Shown one piece after another: positions 24,378 to 33,618 of a stretch of 64,000 bases of DNA (position 1 is its first letter; every line of letters starts with the position of its first letter). Both the position numbers and the translations under genes were made by a program. Where the stretch lies: the NCBI RefSeq assembly GCF_027213785.1, contig NZ_JAPWGO010000015.1:1-64000 (forward strand), in the 5' to 3' direction. Below the pieces are notes generated by a model. It made no database searches. It was not told where the DNA came from and worked only from the letters and a program-made list of their open reading frames with translations. The DNA comes from Limimaricola sp. G21655-S1. GTDB taxonomy: Bacteria > Pseudomonadota > Alphaproteobacteria > Rhodobacterales > Rhodobacteraceae.

Positions 24378-25219
24378 GGATCGCTCCCTCCGATCGGCTC
24401 CGCGGTATTCGCGACCTGCACTTCCTTGCCAGCTGGCAATCCCGCGAAGGTGAGCTGCTCGCCGAGCCAGGCCTCGTACTCGGCCTCCTCGTCGATCAGC
24501 ACGTAGCCGCGCATGTAGCCGTGCCCGGTGCCGCACAGCTCGGCGCAGAGCACCTCGAACTCGCCGGTGCGGGTGGGGGTGAACCAGAAATAGGTGACCA
24601 TGCCGGGCACCATGTCCATCTTGGCGCGGAATTCGGGCACGTAGAAATCATGCAGCACATCGACCGAGCGCAGCAGCACCTTCACCGGCTTGCCGATCGG
24701 CAGGTGCAAATCGCCGCCGTCGATCACCACGTCGTCGGCGCCGAACCGGTCATGCGGGTTGAGTCCGAGCGGGTTGTCGGCCGAGATCCAGGTCACGTCC
24801 GAGCTGCCGAGCTGTCCATCCGCGCCGGGCAGCCGGTAGCTCCAGAACCATTGCTGGGCCACTACCTCGATCTCGGTGGCGTCATCGGGCACGGTGATGA
24901 ACCGGTTCCAGACCACCAGCCCCGGCGCCAGCATCGCCGCGACGCCGAGCGCGGTCAGCGCCGTGAGCCAGATCTCCAGCCGCTTGCTCTCGGGCTCGTA
25001 ATGGGCGACGCGGCCGGGCTTGTGGCGGTAGCGGAACACGCACCACGCCATGAACAGCACCACCGCCGTGAAGACGGCGCCGGTGATCCAGAAGGTGATG
25101 ACCAGCGTGGTGTCGATATAGCCCCAGTTCGAGGCGATGGGCGTCCACCACCATGGGCTGACCAGATGGAACGCCACGGAAAACAGAACAATCAGAACCA
25201 GACAAGCCGCAACGATCAT
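24374..25219 (-). CDS. coxB: cytochrome c oxidase subunit II (CuA)
   Basis: A 281-residue subunit II. The N-terminal hydrophobic segment and a second helix lead to the cupredoxin domain, where the CuA ligands are intact: VDVLHDFYVPEF supplies the first His and CAELCGTGHGYM the two Cys, Glu, His and Met. It takes electrons from cytochrome c. No C-terminal cytochrome c domain is fused. The ATG at 25219 has a GGAAGGGA site seven bases upstream; an in-frame ATG at 25294 would add a basic 25-residue leader. The coding region contains a parS-like palindrome at 24426-24439. Confidence 0.9.
   Translation of the reverse strand: MIVAACLVLIVLFSVAFHLVSPWWWTPIASNWGYIDTTLVITFWITGAVFTAVVLFMAWCVFRYRHKPGRVAHYEPESKRLEIWLTALTALGVAAMLAPGLVVWNRFITVPDDATEIEVVAQQWFWSYRLPGADGQLGSSDVTWISADNPLGLNPHDRFGADDVVIDGGDLHLPIGKPVKVLLRSVDVLHDFYVPEFRAKMDMVPGMVTYFWFTPTRTGEFEVLCAELCGTGHGYMRGYVLIDEEAEYEAWLGEQLTFAGLPAGKEVQVANTAEPIGGSDP
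24426..24439. promoter_or_regulatory. parS-like palindrome, copy 4, inside coxB
   Basis: Perfect 14-bp palindrome TTGCCAGCTGGCAA, sharing both TTGCCA and TGGCAA arms with the three sites around rep-parAB, here about 14.5 kb away and within the coxB reading frame (residues LPAGK). It could be a distal ParB site or chance. Confidence 0.35.
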
Positions 25220-25530
25220 GGCGATGTCCCTTCCACGCGGGGGCGCAGGTCTCGGGTGCAGGCGCGTGGCAATCTTGCGAAGTGCAGCGACCATAGCCGA
25301 ATTTCGGGAAATTTTCCAGCGGCATGCGATGGCACCCCGAAAGGGCGCCCTGCGCCCGGGCCAGAGGCTGCCTTGGCGTCATGAGGACGCGGCCCGGAGG
25401 GTCCGAAACGCGATGCACAAGTTCGCCCGACCCTTCGCGGGCCGGGGGGCGGACCCGGGCGCCGATTCTGGTGCTCGTCCAGAGAACGGGTGGGTGACGT
25501 GGCGGGGCCCGGTTCCCGGCCCCGCGCCGG
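25220..25530. other. intergenic region upstream of the coxB operon, with a terminator at 25502-25525
   Basis: No gene is recognised in these 311 bp. Close to the ureohydrolase stop a hairpin with arms GCGGGGC (25502-25508) and GCCCCGC (25519-25525) probably ends the putrescine operon. The remainder must hold the oxidase promoter, which I could not place. Confidence 0.5.
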
Positions 25531-26496
25531 TCAGAGGCGACCCACCTCGCGCGGCGCGGCGCCCGCGTCGCGTGCCAGCAGGCAGAGCCAGTCATGCGCC
25601 ACGGTGGCGGCGGCGATGGCGGTGATCTCGGCGTGGTCGTAGGGTGGCGAGACCTCGACCACATCCATGCCGACGAGGTTCAGCCCGCCCAAGCCGCGCA
25701 CCAGCTCCAGCGCCTGCCACGAGGCCAGCCCGCCCGCGACCGGCGTGCCGGTGCCCGGCGCGAAGGCCGGGTCGAGCCCGTCGATGTCGAAGCTCAGATA
25801 GACCGGCGCGTCGCCGGCCCGGTCGCGCAGCTGATCGAGCGCGGCGTCGATGCCATTGCGGTGCAGCCATGGCGCGGTGAGGATCTCGAAGCCGTGGTCG
25901 TGGTCGTTGAAGGTCCGCAGCCCCAGCTGCGTCGAGCGGGACACGTCGATCACGCCCTCGGCCGCGGCACGGGCGAACATGGTGCCGTGGTCGAGCCGCT
26001 TGCCGTCATCCTCCCAGGTGTCGCAATGCGCGTCGAACTGCAGCAGCGCAATGGGCCCGTGCTTCTTCGCATGCGCCTTCAGGAGCGGGTAGGAGATCGA
26101 ATGGTCGCCGCCCAGCGTCAGCATCCGTGCGCCGGAGGCGAGGATCGCATCGGCATGGGCCTCGATGGCGGGGGCCACGCTCATCGGGTGGTGCGGATCG
26201 ATCATGCAGTCGCCCCAGTCGATCACCGAGAGCGTCTCGAACGGGTCGAAACCGAAGGGAAAGGCCTTGAGCTCGGCGAGCTGGGTCGAGGCGGCGCGGA
26301 TCGCCGCCGGGCCGAAGCGGCAGCCGGGGCGGTTGGTGACGCTGGCGTCGAAGGGCACGCCGGACACCACCACGTCGACGCCCGCGAGATCGCGGGAATA
26401 GCTGCGGCGCAGGAAGCTCAGCGCGCCGCCATAGGTCATCTCGGGCCAGCGGCCCCGCGTCTCGCCGCGCCGGAACGCCTGGTCGCCCTGCTGCAT
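25531..26496 (-). CDS. speB: agmatinase-like ureohydrolase
   Basis: A 321-residue manganese ureohydrolase. The metal motifs are LGGDHSISYP, FDAHCDTW and SFDIDGLDPAFAPGTGTP, the full set of the arginase/agmatinase family. Agmatinase would release urea and putrescine from agmatine, feeding the PuuA- and PuuB-like enzymes encoded upstream in the same operon; guanidinobutyrase or another guanidino substrate is possible. The ATG at 26496 with AAGGTG upstream is chosen; a GTG at 26508 is an alternative. Last gene of the operon, before a hairpin. Confidence 0.85.
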   Translation of the reverse strand: MQQGDQAFRRGETRGRWPEMTYGGALSFLRRSYSRDLAGVDVVVSGVPFDASVTNRPGCRFGPAAIRAASTQLAELKAFPFGFDPFETLSVIDWGDCMIDPHHPMSVAPAIEAHADAILASGARMLTLGGDHSISYPLLKAHAKKHGPIALLQFDAHCDTWEDDGKRLDHGTMFARAAAEGVIDVSRSTQLGLRTFNDHDHGFEILTAPWLHRNGIDAALDQLRDRAGDAPVYLSFDIDGLDPAFAPGTGTPVAGGLASWQALELVRGLGGLNLVGMDVVEVSPPYDHAEITAIAAATVAHDWLCLLARDAGAAPREVGRL

Positions 26497-26510
26497 GTCC
26501 TGCGTCACCT

Positions 26511-27812
26511 TCAGATTCCGAGCCTGTCGCGCAGGCCGTAATACCAGCTGCCCATCACCGAATAGGGCACGCGCAGCGCCCGGCCGCCGGGGAAGGGTAT
26601 CCAGGGCAACGCCGCGAAGACGTCGAAGCGCGAGGCGTCGCCGTGGATCGCCTCGGCCAGGATGCGTCCGAAGGTGTGCGATCCGGTGACGCCGTGGCCG
26701 GAATAGCCATGCGCGAAATAGGTGTTGGCCCCGATCCGGCCCATCTGCGGCACCCGGCTGAAGGACAGCGCGAAATTGCCCGACCACGCATAATCGATCC
26801 GCGCCGATTTCAGCTTCGGGAACACCTTGTCCATGTTGCGCTTGAGCTTGGCCTTGATATCCTTGGGGTCGGTGCCGCCATAGACGGTGCCGCCGCCGAA
26901 CAGCATCCGCTTGTCGGCCGAGAGCCGGTAGTAGTCGAGGATGTAGCGCACGTCCTCGACGCATTCATCCTTGGGAAGAAGCTCGGCGGCCAGCTCCTCG
27001 GAGAGCGGCTCCGTCGCCATGATCTGGGTCGAGACCGGCATCACGCGCGGCGCGAGTTCCGGCACCACATGGCCGAGATAGGCATTGCCGCACAGCACCA
27101 GCCGGTCGCAGCGGATCGTGCCCTTCTCGGTCTTCACGACGGGTCGCGCGGCTTGGGTATCGACCGAGATGACGGGCGACATCTCGTGGATCACGCCGCC
27201 ATTGCGTTCGACCGCCTCGGCCTCGCCGAGCGCGAGGTTGAGCGGGTGGATATGACCGCCGGTGGTGTCGAGCAGCCCGCCCGCGTAGAAATCCGAGCCG
27301 ATATGCTCGCGCAGCCGTGACTTGTCGAGCATCACCTGGTTGTCGATGCCGTAGCCCTGCCAGAGCTTCTGGCGCGCCTCGAGCTCGCGCATATGCGCGC
27401 CGGTGATGGCGGTGAAGATGTTGCCCTGCTTCAGGTCGCACTTGATGTCGTAGCGCGCGACCCGCTCGCGGATGATCTCGCCGCCCTCCTGCACCAGAGA
27501 CGCCACGAATGTCGCGGTGTCGCGGCCGTAGCGCTTTTCGATGGTCGAAAGAGAGGCGTTCAGCCCGTTGACGATCTGCCCGCCATTGCGGCCCGATGCG
27601 CCCCAGCCGACGCGCGCGCCTTCGAGCATCGTGACCTTGTGGCCCTTCTCGGCGAGATGCAGCGCCGTGGACAGCCCGCTATAGCCCGCGCCGACGACGC
27701 AGATCTCGGTGTCGTGCTCGCCTGTCAGCGCCGGGCGCTCGGGCGAGGGGTTGGCCGAGGCGGCGTAGTAGGAGCCGGTGTGGCTTCCGTCGCCCGCGTA
27801 GGATGCGGCCAT
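26511..27812 (-). CDS. puuB: gamma-glutamylputrescine oxidoreductase-like FAD enzyme
   Basis: A 433-residue DAO-superfamily flavoprotein. The FAD-binding fold EICVVGAGYSGLSTALHLAE is at about residues 36-55, followed by GWGASGRNGGQIVNG, which is characteristic of the PuuB/OrdL group. In the Puu route it would oxidise gamma-glutamylputrescine to the aldehyde with H2O2 release. It starts one base inside the stop of the PuuA-like gene (TGATG) and is 14 bp upstream of the ureohydrolase. Substrate inferred from this context. Confidence 0.87.
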   Translation of the reverse strand: MAASYAGDGSHTGSYYAASANPSPERPALTGEHDTEICVVGAGYSGLSTALHLAEKGHKVTMLEGARVGWGASGRNGGQIVNGLNASLSTIEKRYGRDTATFVASLVQEGGEIIRERVARYDIKCDLKQGNIFTAITGAHMRELEARQKLWQGYGIDNQVMLDKSRLREHIGSDFYAGGLLDTTGGHIHPLNLALGEAEAVERNGGVIHEMSPVISVDTQAARPVVKTEKGTIRCDRLVLCGNAYLGHVVPELAPRVMPVSTQIMATEPLSEELAAELLPKDECVEDVRYILDYYRLSADKRMLFGGGTVYGGTDPKDIKAKLKRNMDKVFPKLKSARIDYAWSGNFALSFSRVPQMGRIGANTYFAHGYSGHGVTGSHTFGRILAEAIHGDASRFDVFAALPWIPFPGGRALRVPYSVMGSWYYGLRDRLGI

Positions 27813-29158
27813 CAGACGATCTCCAGATAGCTGTGGAATTCCAGTTCGGTGACGTGCCGGTTGAAGCGGGCCTGCTCCTGCTTCTTGCATTCGACGAACA
27901 TCTTCTGCAGCCGCCGTGAATAGATCTCGGTGACCAGAGTGCCGTTCTGGAAGGCGCGGATCGCGGTGGCCCAGTCCAGTGGCAGGTGCGGCAGGTCGAG
28001 GCTGTAGGCGTCGCCGGTGATCGCCGGCGGTGGCGTCAACTCGCGCTCGATCCCCAGGAGCGCGCCGCCCAGAACGCTCGCCAGCACCAGATAGGGGTTG
28101 GCGTCGGCGCCCGCGACCCGGTGCTCGATCCTTCGCGCCTTGTGATCGCCGCCGGGAATGCGGATCGCCACGGTGCGGTTCTCGTAGCCCCATGCGACGT
28201 TCGAGGGCGCGTGCGCGCCGGGCAGCAGCCGGCGGAAGCTGTTCTCGTGCGGCGCGAAGATGAGCGCGTTCTGCTGGATCGTCTCCAGAAGCCCCGCCAC
28301 CGCGTTCAGCATCATCGGCGTGCCGTCCTCGCCGCCATTGTCGAAGAGGTTGCGGCCCTCGTCGTCGGTGATCGACATGTGCACGTGGAAGCCCGAACCG
28401 GCGCGGTCGCCATAGGGCTTGGCCATGAAGGTGGCGGCGAAGCCGTGCTGCCGGGCGATGCCGCGCACCACCCGCTTGAACAGCAGCGCGTCATCGGCGG
28501 CCCGCAGCGGGTCGGCGACGTGGCGCATGTTGATCTCGAACTGCCCGGCGCCGTTCTCTGAGATGGCGCTGTCGGCGGGGATGCCCTGGCTGTGGCAGGC
28601 GGCATAGACGTCGTTGAGGAAGGCGTCGAAATGCTCCAGCTCGTCGAGGCAGAGCGCGCCGTCCGAGGTCAGCCGTTTGCCGGTGATCGGCGAACAGGGC
28701 GGGGCGGGGTGATCGCCCGAGGGATCGATCAGGTAGAACTCCAGCTCGGTCGCCACCACGGGCGTCAGCCCGTGCGTCTTGAAGCGTTCGACCACGTTGG
28801 CAAGGGCGCGGCGCGGATCGCCAAGGAAGGGCGCACCGCTCTCCTCGTTCATCCACAGGGGGATCAGCGCGGTCGGCTTGCGGGTCCAGCTCATCGGCAT
28901 GGCGCCGCGGCCCGTGGGAACGCAGACCCCGTCGGCGTCGCCGGTCTCGAACACCATGGCGCCGCCTTCGATATCCTCGCCCCAGATGTCGAGGCCGCAA
29001 ATCGACAGCGGCATCCGCACCGTGCCAGCCATCACCTTGTCGAGCTGGTCCGCCGGCATCCGCTTGCCGCGCAGCACGCCGTTCAGGTCGCAGACGCAGC
29101 CGAAGATGTTTTCGAGCTCCTGCGGCGCGGGGGCCGAGATCGGTTCGTCTTCGTTCAT
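27812..29158 (-). CDS. puuA: gamma-glutamylputrescine synthetase-like glutamine synthetase family protein
   Basis: A 448-residue glutamine-synthetase-fold ligase. The catalytic domain shows ATELEFYLIDP, ENGAGQFEINMRH, GSGFHVHMSI and ENRTVAIRIPGG. The N terminus is that of the PuuA group and not of nitrogen-assimilatory GlnA; no adenylylation-loop tyrosine motif is evident. It would join glutamate to putrescine with ATP, the first step of putrescine breakdown. First gene of the operon, divergent from a GntR regulator 132 bp away. Confidence 0.86.
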   Translation of the reverse strand: MNEDEPISAPAPQELENIFGCVCDLNGVLRGKRMPADQLDKVMAGTVRMPLSICGLDIWGEDIEGGAMVFETGDADGVCVPTGRGAMPMSWTRKPTALIPLWMNEESGAPFLGDPRRALANVVERFKTHGLTPVVATELEFYLIDPSGDHPAPPCSPITGKRLTSDGALCLDELEHFDAFLNDVYAACHSQGIPADSAISENGAGQFEINMRHVADPLRAADDALLFKRVVRGIARQHGFAATFMAKPYGDRAGSGFHVHMSITDDEGRNLFDNGGEDGTPMMLNAVAGLLETIQQNALIFAPHENSFRRLLPGAHAPSNVAWGYENRTVAIRIPGGDHKARRIEHRVAGADANPYLVLASVLGGALLGIERELTPPPAITGDAYSLDLPHLPLDWATAIRAFQNGTLVTEIYSRRLQKMFVECKKQEQARFNRHVTELEFHSYLEIV

Positions 29159-29290
29159 GCCGGGGCCAATCGAGATACAATTTTCAGATTTGTGATACCT
29201 TTTTGCATGACAGTCCGATATGGCTGTGTCAATCGCGATCGCGTTTGCCATCGCGCCTGCCGTGGTGCCGCGACCGGAACAGGGGATGTC

Positions 29291-29968
29291 ATGCTGGATC
29301 TGCCCGACCTCCCGCGCGAGGGCTTCGTGACCGCGCAGGACTATGTCTATGCGAGGCTGCGCAACGCCATCATGGTGGGGGCGGTACAGCCCGAAAGCAC
29401 GCTGACGATCCGCGGCCTCGCCGATTGCATGGGGATCAGCCCGACCCCGATCCGCGAGGCGCTGCGGCGGCTCGGCTCGGAGCGGGCGATCGAGCTTCTG
29501 GGCAATCGCCGCATCAGCATTCCCGGGATGACGCCGGAGCGGTTCGAGGAGATCGTGAGCCTGCGCCGCGCACTCGAAGGGCACGCGGCGCGGCGCGCGC
29601 TGCCCTATGTGTCGCAGGTGCTGATCGACGAGCTGGCCCTCATCGACGACCGGATGGACGGCCATGTGCGCGCCGGTGACTTCGATGCGCTGACCACCTC
29701 GAACCACGCTTTCCACCGGCTGCTCTACACCGCCAATCCGCATCAGCAGGCGATGCCCGCGATCGAAAGCGTCTGGCTCCAGCTCGGCCCGTTCCAGCGG
29801 CGGGTGATCCGCGACGTGCGGCAGTTCTATCTTGTCGACCGCCACAAGGAGATCCTGCGCGCCCTGCGGGAGCGCGATTGCGGGGCGCTGGTCCGCGCGA
29901 TCGAGGACGACATCCGCGACGGCATCCAGCAGGCGGGCCAGCTGGTCCTTGCGGAGGATCGAGGCTGA
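29291..29968 (+). CDS. GntR/FCD-family regulator of the putrescine operon
   Basis: A 225-residue regulator: winged helix at about residues 15-80 (RGLADCMGISPTPIREALRR) and a C-terminal FCD effector domain. The ATG follows AGGGGA. Divergent from puuA-puuB-speB, which it probably controls. The intergenic stretch has an imperfect dyad with ATACAA (29175-29180) and TTGTGAT, a possible operator. It ends 4 bp from the converging oxidoreductase gene. Effector unknown; a polyamine or its breakdown product is likely. Confidence 0.83.
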   Translation: MLDLPDLPREGFVTAQDYVYARLRNAIMVGAVQPESTLTIRGLADCMGISPTPIREALRRLGSERAIELLGNRRISIPGMTPERFEEIVSLRRALEGHAARRALPYVSQVLIDELALIDDRMDGHVRAGDFDALTTSNHAFHRLLYTANPHQQAMPAIESVWLQLGPFQRRVIRDVRQFYLVDRHKEILRALRERDCGALVRAIEDDIRDGIQQAGQLVLAEDRG

Positions 29969-29972
29969 TCTT

Positions 29973-31085
29973 TCAGACCGATCCCGCCGTGGCGAACCGG
30001 CCCGGCGAGAGGGCCGAGACGACGTGCGGTGAGAGGGCGGGAGCCCGGCCGAGGCAGAGATCCGCGGCGAGCCGCGACAGGGCCGGGGCGGTCTGCACGC
30101 CGTAGCCGCCCTGTCCGGCAAGCCAGAACAGCCCGGTCCGCGCCGGATCGAAGCCCACGACGGGGCTGCGGTCGGGCGAGAAGCTGCGCAGGCCGGCCCA
30201 GCTGCGTTCGACCCGGCTGACCGGGACCGTCACCGCCTGCTCGTAGCGGTGCAGTCCCTCGGCCAGGACCATGTCGTCGGGCCATGCGTCATGCGGATCG
30301 ACGGGGTCCTCGTCGGCGGGCGACACCATCAGTTTCCCGGCCTCGGGCTTGGCGTACCAGCGCTCGGCGGCCGAGGCGAACATCGGCCAGTCGTCGAACG
30401 CCACCTCCTCGGGCATCGGCAGGATCGCGGCGGAGCGGCGCATCGGCGTGATGCCGAGCGGCGCGGCCCCGGCGGCGCGGGCCACCATGTCGGCCCAGGC
30501 TCCGGCCGCGTTAATCAGCACCGGCGCGGTGATCTCGCCCTCCTTCGTCTCGATCCGCCACAGGCCGGCCTCGTGCCGCAGCGCCTCGACGCGCAGCCCG
30601 GTCACGATTTGGCCGCCCCGGTGGCGCAGTAGCCGCGCGTAGCCCTGAAGCATCCGGTCGACATCGATGTCCTGCGCGTCGCGTTCGAGCAGGGCCGCCA
30701 CGATGCTCTCCCGCCTGAGGATCGGCACGATCTCCACGGCCTCGGCGGGGCTCAGCCGCTCGAGCCCGGAGGCGCCGTTGGCATAGGCCTCGAGGGCATC
30801 CATCTCGCTCTCGTTCGCGACCAGCAGCTCGCCGCGCGGTGACAGCAGGCTGCGATCCGACACGCCGTCGGGTGCGTCGAGAAACGGGGCCGAGGCGGCG
30901 TTGAGCGCGCGCAGCGTGGCGTTGCCGTAGTTGCGGATGAACAGCGCGGCGGACCGCCCCGTCGCGTGATAGCCGATCGAGGGCTCGGCCTCGATCACGG
31001 TGACGCGCGCCTGCGTGGCGATCTCGGCGGCGGCGCTGACCCCGGCGATGCCGCCGCCCAGCACGATGACGTCGTTCTGCTTCAT
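29973..31085 (-). CDS. FAD-dependent oxidoreductase, D-amino-acid oxidase/dehydrogenase family
   Basis: A 370-residue DAO-family flavoprotein. VIVLGGGIAGVSAAAEIA at residues 6-23 binds FAD, then GYHATGRSAALF and the C-terminal GLRSFSPDRSPVVGFDP and AGQGGYGVQTAPAL. It would oxidise a D-amino acid, N-methyl or other secondary amine. Last gene of a long minus-strand operon after the hydroxyacid dehydrogenase (4-bp overlap) and peptide ABC genes, so the transported compound is its probable substrate. Confidence 0.82.
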   Translation of the reverse strand: MKQNDVIVLGGGIAGVSAAAEIATQARVTVIEAEPSIGYHATGRSAALFIRNYGNATLRALNAASAPFLDAPDGVSDRSLLSPRGELLVANESEMDALEAYANGASGLERLSPAEAVEIVPILRRESIVAALLERDAQDIDVDRMLQGYARLLRHRGGQIVTGLRVEALRHEAGLWRIETKEGEITAPVLINAAGAWADMVARAAGAAPLGITPMRRSAAILPMPEEVAFDDWPMFASAAERWYAKPEAGKLMVSPADEDPVDPHDAWPDDMVLAEGLHRYEQAVTVPVSRVERSWAGLRSFSPDRSPVVGFDPARTGLFWLAGQGGYGVQTAPALSRLAADLCLGRAPALSPHVVSALSPGRFATAGSV

Positions 31086-31984
31086 GCTCCAAGCGCCTCC
31101 ATTCCGCGTCGGACGTTCTCGACCACCGCCCCGGCCTCTGCCTCGCCCGCGATATGCGGGGTCACGAGGATCTTCGGATGGTCCCAGAACGGGTGGCCGC
31201 GCGGCAGCGGCTCGGTCGCGAAGACGTCGAGCGACGCGCCCGAGAGCTGGCCGCTGTCGAGCGCCGCGAGCAGGTCCTCCTCGACCAGCTGGCCGCCGCG
31301 GCCCATGTGGATCAGCGCCGCCCCGCGCGGCAGCGCGTCGAACAGCGCCCGGTCGAGCAGACCGCGCGTCTCCGGCGTCATCGGCAGCACGTTGATCAGG
31401 ATGTCGGTCCCGGCGAGGAACGCCGCGCGCCGGTCCTGGGTCAGATGCGTGACGCCCGGTTCGGGGCCGGGCGGGTGGCGCGTCAGGCTGGCGACGGGAT
31501 AGCCGAGCGCCGTGAGGCTACGGGCGATCTGCCGCCCCATGAAGCCGAGGCCGAGAATGCCGATGCGCCGTCGTGCCGGGCTGGCGCCGCCGGCGCGGCG
31601 GGCCCATTCGTGCCGGGCCTGCGCCGCGATGAGATCGGCCATGCCGCGATGGTGCCAGAGCACCTGGAACACCGCGAAGCCCGCCATCTGCAACGCCTGG
31701 TCGGGATCACGCAGCCGGATCAGCGGAATGTCCCGGGGCAGGGAGCGGCTGGCCGTGATGCCGTCCGTGCCCGCGGCGATGGAGAACACCGCGCGCAGGT
31801 TGGGATAGGGGGTGAAGGCCTCCTGGCCCGGCCGCCATGCGAGGGCGAACTCGATCTCCGATGGATCCGCGATCCGCTCGGGCAGGCGCAGGTCGAGGGT
31901 CGGTTCGGCATCGAAATACGGTCCGAACAGGCGCATCAGGTCGAGCCGCTCGCAGAGCGCGACACCCTTGTGCACGCGGCCCAT
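31082..31984 (-). CDS. D-isomer-specific 2-hydroxyacid dehydrogenase (glyoxylate/hydroxypyruvate reductase A-like)
   Basis: A 300-residue NAD(P)-dependent dehydrogenase. The Rossmann motif IGILGLGFMGRQIA is near residue 145, followed by the catalytic Arg region MGRGGQLVEEDLLAAL, Glu and the late His in TPHIAGEA. Shape and length match GhrA, which reduces glyoxylate and hydroxypyruvate. It starts at the stop of the ABC ATPase gene (TGATG). It may reduce a 2-keto acid released by the downstream oxidase. Confidence 0.83.
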   Translation of the reverse strand: MGRVHKGVALCERLDLMRLFGPYFDAEPTLDLRLPERIADPSEIEFALAWRPGQEAFTPYPNLRAVFSIAAGTDGITASRSLPRDIPLIRLRDPDQALQMAGFAVFQVLWHHRGMADLIAAQARHEWARRAGGASPARRRIGILGLGFMGRQIARSLTALGYPVASLTRHPPGPEPGVTHLTQDRRAAFLAGTDILINVLPMTPETRGLLDRALFDALPRGAALIHMGRGGQLVEEDLLAALDSGQLSGASLDVFATEPLPRGHPFWDHPKILVTPHIAGEAEAGAVVENVRRGMEALGA

Positions 31985-33618
31985 CAGATTGCCTCGGCGC
32001 GCGCGGGCGATCCGCCATCGGCCCAGCTCGCGCCGGGCACCGCGTCGAGGAGGCTGCGGGTATAGGGATCGCGCGGGCGCAGGAACACCTCGTCGACCGG
32101 GCCGATCTCGACCAACCGTCCCTTCTGCATCACCGCGATCCTGTCGCAGAGCTGCGCCGCGACCCGCAGGTCGTGGGTGATGAAGAGAAGCGACAGGCCG
32201 AGCCGCGCGCGCAGATCGCGCAAGAGGTCGAGCACCTGCGCCTGGATCGACACGTCGAGCGCCGAGACCGCTTCGTCGGCGATGATCAGGTCGGGGTCCA
32301 TGGCCAGCGCACGGGCGATGCCGATGCGCTGCCGCTGGCCGCCCGAGAACTCGTGCGGGTAGCGGTCGGCGGCGTCCGCGCCCAGCCCGACCACCTCCAG
32401 AAGCTCGCGGGCGCGGGCCTCGGCGTCGCGCTTCGGCACGCCCTGCGCCACCGGCCCCTCGGAGATCGAGCGCAGGATGCGCGCGCGGGGATTGAGTGAG
32501 GCGTAGGGGTCCTGGAACACCATCTGCACCCGCCGCCGGGCACGGCGCAGCGCGTCCGCATTCAGCGCGGCCATGTCATCGCCGCCGACGAGGATCTGGC
32601 CGCTGTCGGGATCGACGAGACGCACCACGGCGCGGCCAAGCGTCGACTTGCCCGAGCCGCTTTCGCCCACGAGGCCCAGCACCTCGCCGCGCGCAATGGT
32701 GAGCGAGACGTCGTCGATGGCGCGCACCTCGCGCGCGGCGCGGCCCCAGCCGCCGCCCGTGCGGTAGGTCTTGCGCAGGTTGCGGATCTCCAGTGCCGGC
32801 GGGGCGGCGACGCGTTCGGGACGCGGCACCGCGTTCGAGGGGATCGCGTCGAGCAGGCGGCGGGTGTAGTCGTGCCTAGGTGCGGCGAGCACCTCGGAGG
32901 CCGGGCCGGTCTCGACAATCTCGTCATGGCGCATGACGATGACCCGGTCGGCGATCTCGGCGACGACGCCGAAATCATGGGTGATGAACATCACCGCCAT
33001 GCCGTGCCTTTGCCGGATCTCCGCGATCAGGTCGAGGATCTGCGCCTGCGTGGTGACGTCGAGCGCGGTGGTCGGCTCGTCGGCGATCAGGATCTCGGGT
33101 TCGAGCGCGAGCGCCATGGCGATCATCGCCCGCTGACGCTGGCCGCCCGAGAGCTGGAACGGGTAGGCGCGGATGATCTTCTCGGGATCGGGCAAGCCCA
33201 CCTCCTCGATCAGCGCCAGCGCGCGGGCGCGCCGTTCGGCCGGCGTCAGCAGCCCATGCGCCTCGAACACCTCCGAAATCTGGTCGCCGATCCGCATCAG
33301 CGGGTTGAGCGCGGTCATCGGCTCCTGAAAGATCATGCCGATCTTCGCGCCCCTGAGCGCGCGGCGCTCGGCCTCGGGCAGGACCAGCACGCCGCGACCG
33401 CCGAAGATCGCGCGGCCGCCGCCGATCTTCACCGCGCCCGGCAGCAGCCCCATCAGGGCGCTGGCGGTCATCGACTTGCCGGAGCCGCTCTCGCCCACCA
33501 CACAGAGCACCTCGCCGCGCGCCAGCGTGAAGCTCAGATCATGCACGGCATGGGCGCGGTCGGCGCCGGATGGCAGGTCGAGGGTCAGCTTCTCGATGCG
33601 CAGCACGGTGTCGCTCAT
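31984..33618 (-). CDS. peptide/opine ABC transporter, fused double ATP-binding protein (DppD-DppF type)
   Basis: A 544-residue protein with two nucleotide-binding domains. The first has [16 protein letters not shown] near residue 40 and the ABC signature [15 protein letters not shown] near 160; the second has [15 protein letters not shown] near 310 and [15 protein letters not shown] near 430. Each is followed by the oligopeptide-type C-terminal extension. One polypeptide thus replaces the DppD/DppF heterodimer. It overlaps the permease gene upstream by 4 bp. Confidence 0.9.
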   Translation of the reverse strand: MSDTVLRIEKLTLDLPSGADRAHAVHDLSFTLARGEVLCVVGESGSGKSMTASALMGLLPGAVKIGGGRAIFGGRGVLVLPEAERRALRGAKIGMIFQEPMTALNPLMRIGDQISEVFEAHGLLTPAERRARALALIEEVGLPDPEKIIRAYPFQLSGGQRQRAMIAMALALEPEILIADEPTTALDVTTQAQILDLIAEIRQRHGMAVMFITHDFGVVAEIADRVIVMRHDEIVETGPASEVLAAPRHDYTRRLLDAIPSNAVPRPERVAAPPALEIRNLRKTYRTGGGWGRAAREVRAIDDVSLTIARGEVLGLVGESGSGKSTLGRAVVRLVDPDSGQILVGGDDMAALNADALRRARRRVQMVFQDPYASLNPRARILRSISEGPVAQGVPKRDAEARARELLEVVGLGADAADRYPHEFSGGQRQRIGIARALAMDPDLIIADEAVSALDVSIQAQVLDLLRDLRARLGLSLLFITHDLRVAAQLCDRIAVMQKGRLVEIGPVDEVFLRPRDPYTRSLLDAVPGASWADGGSPARAEAI

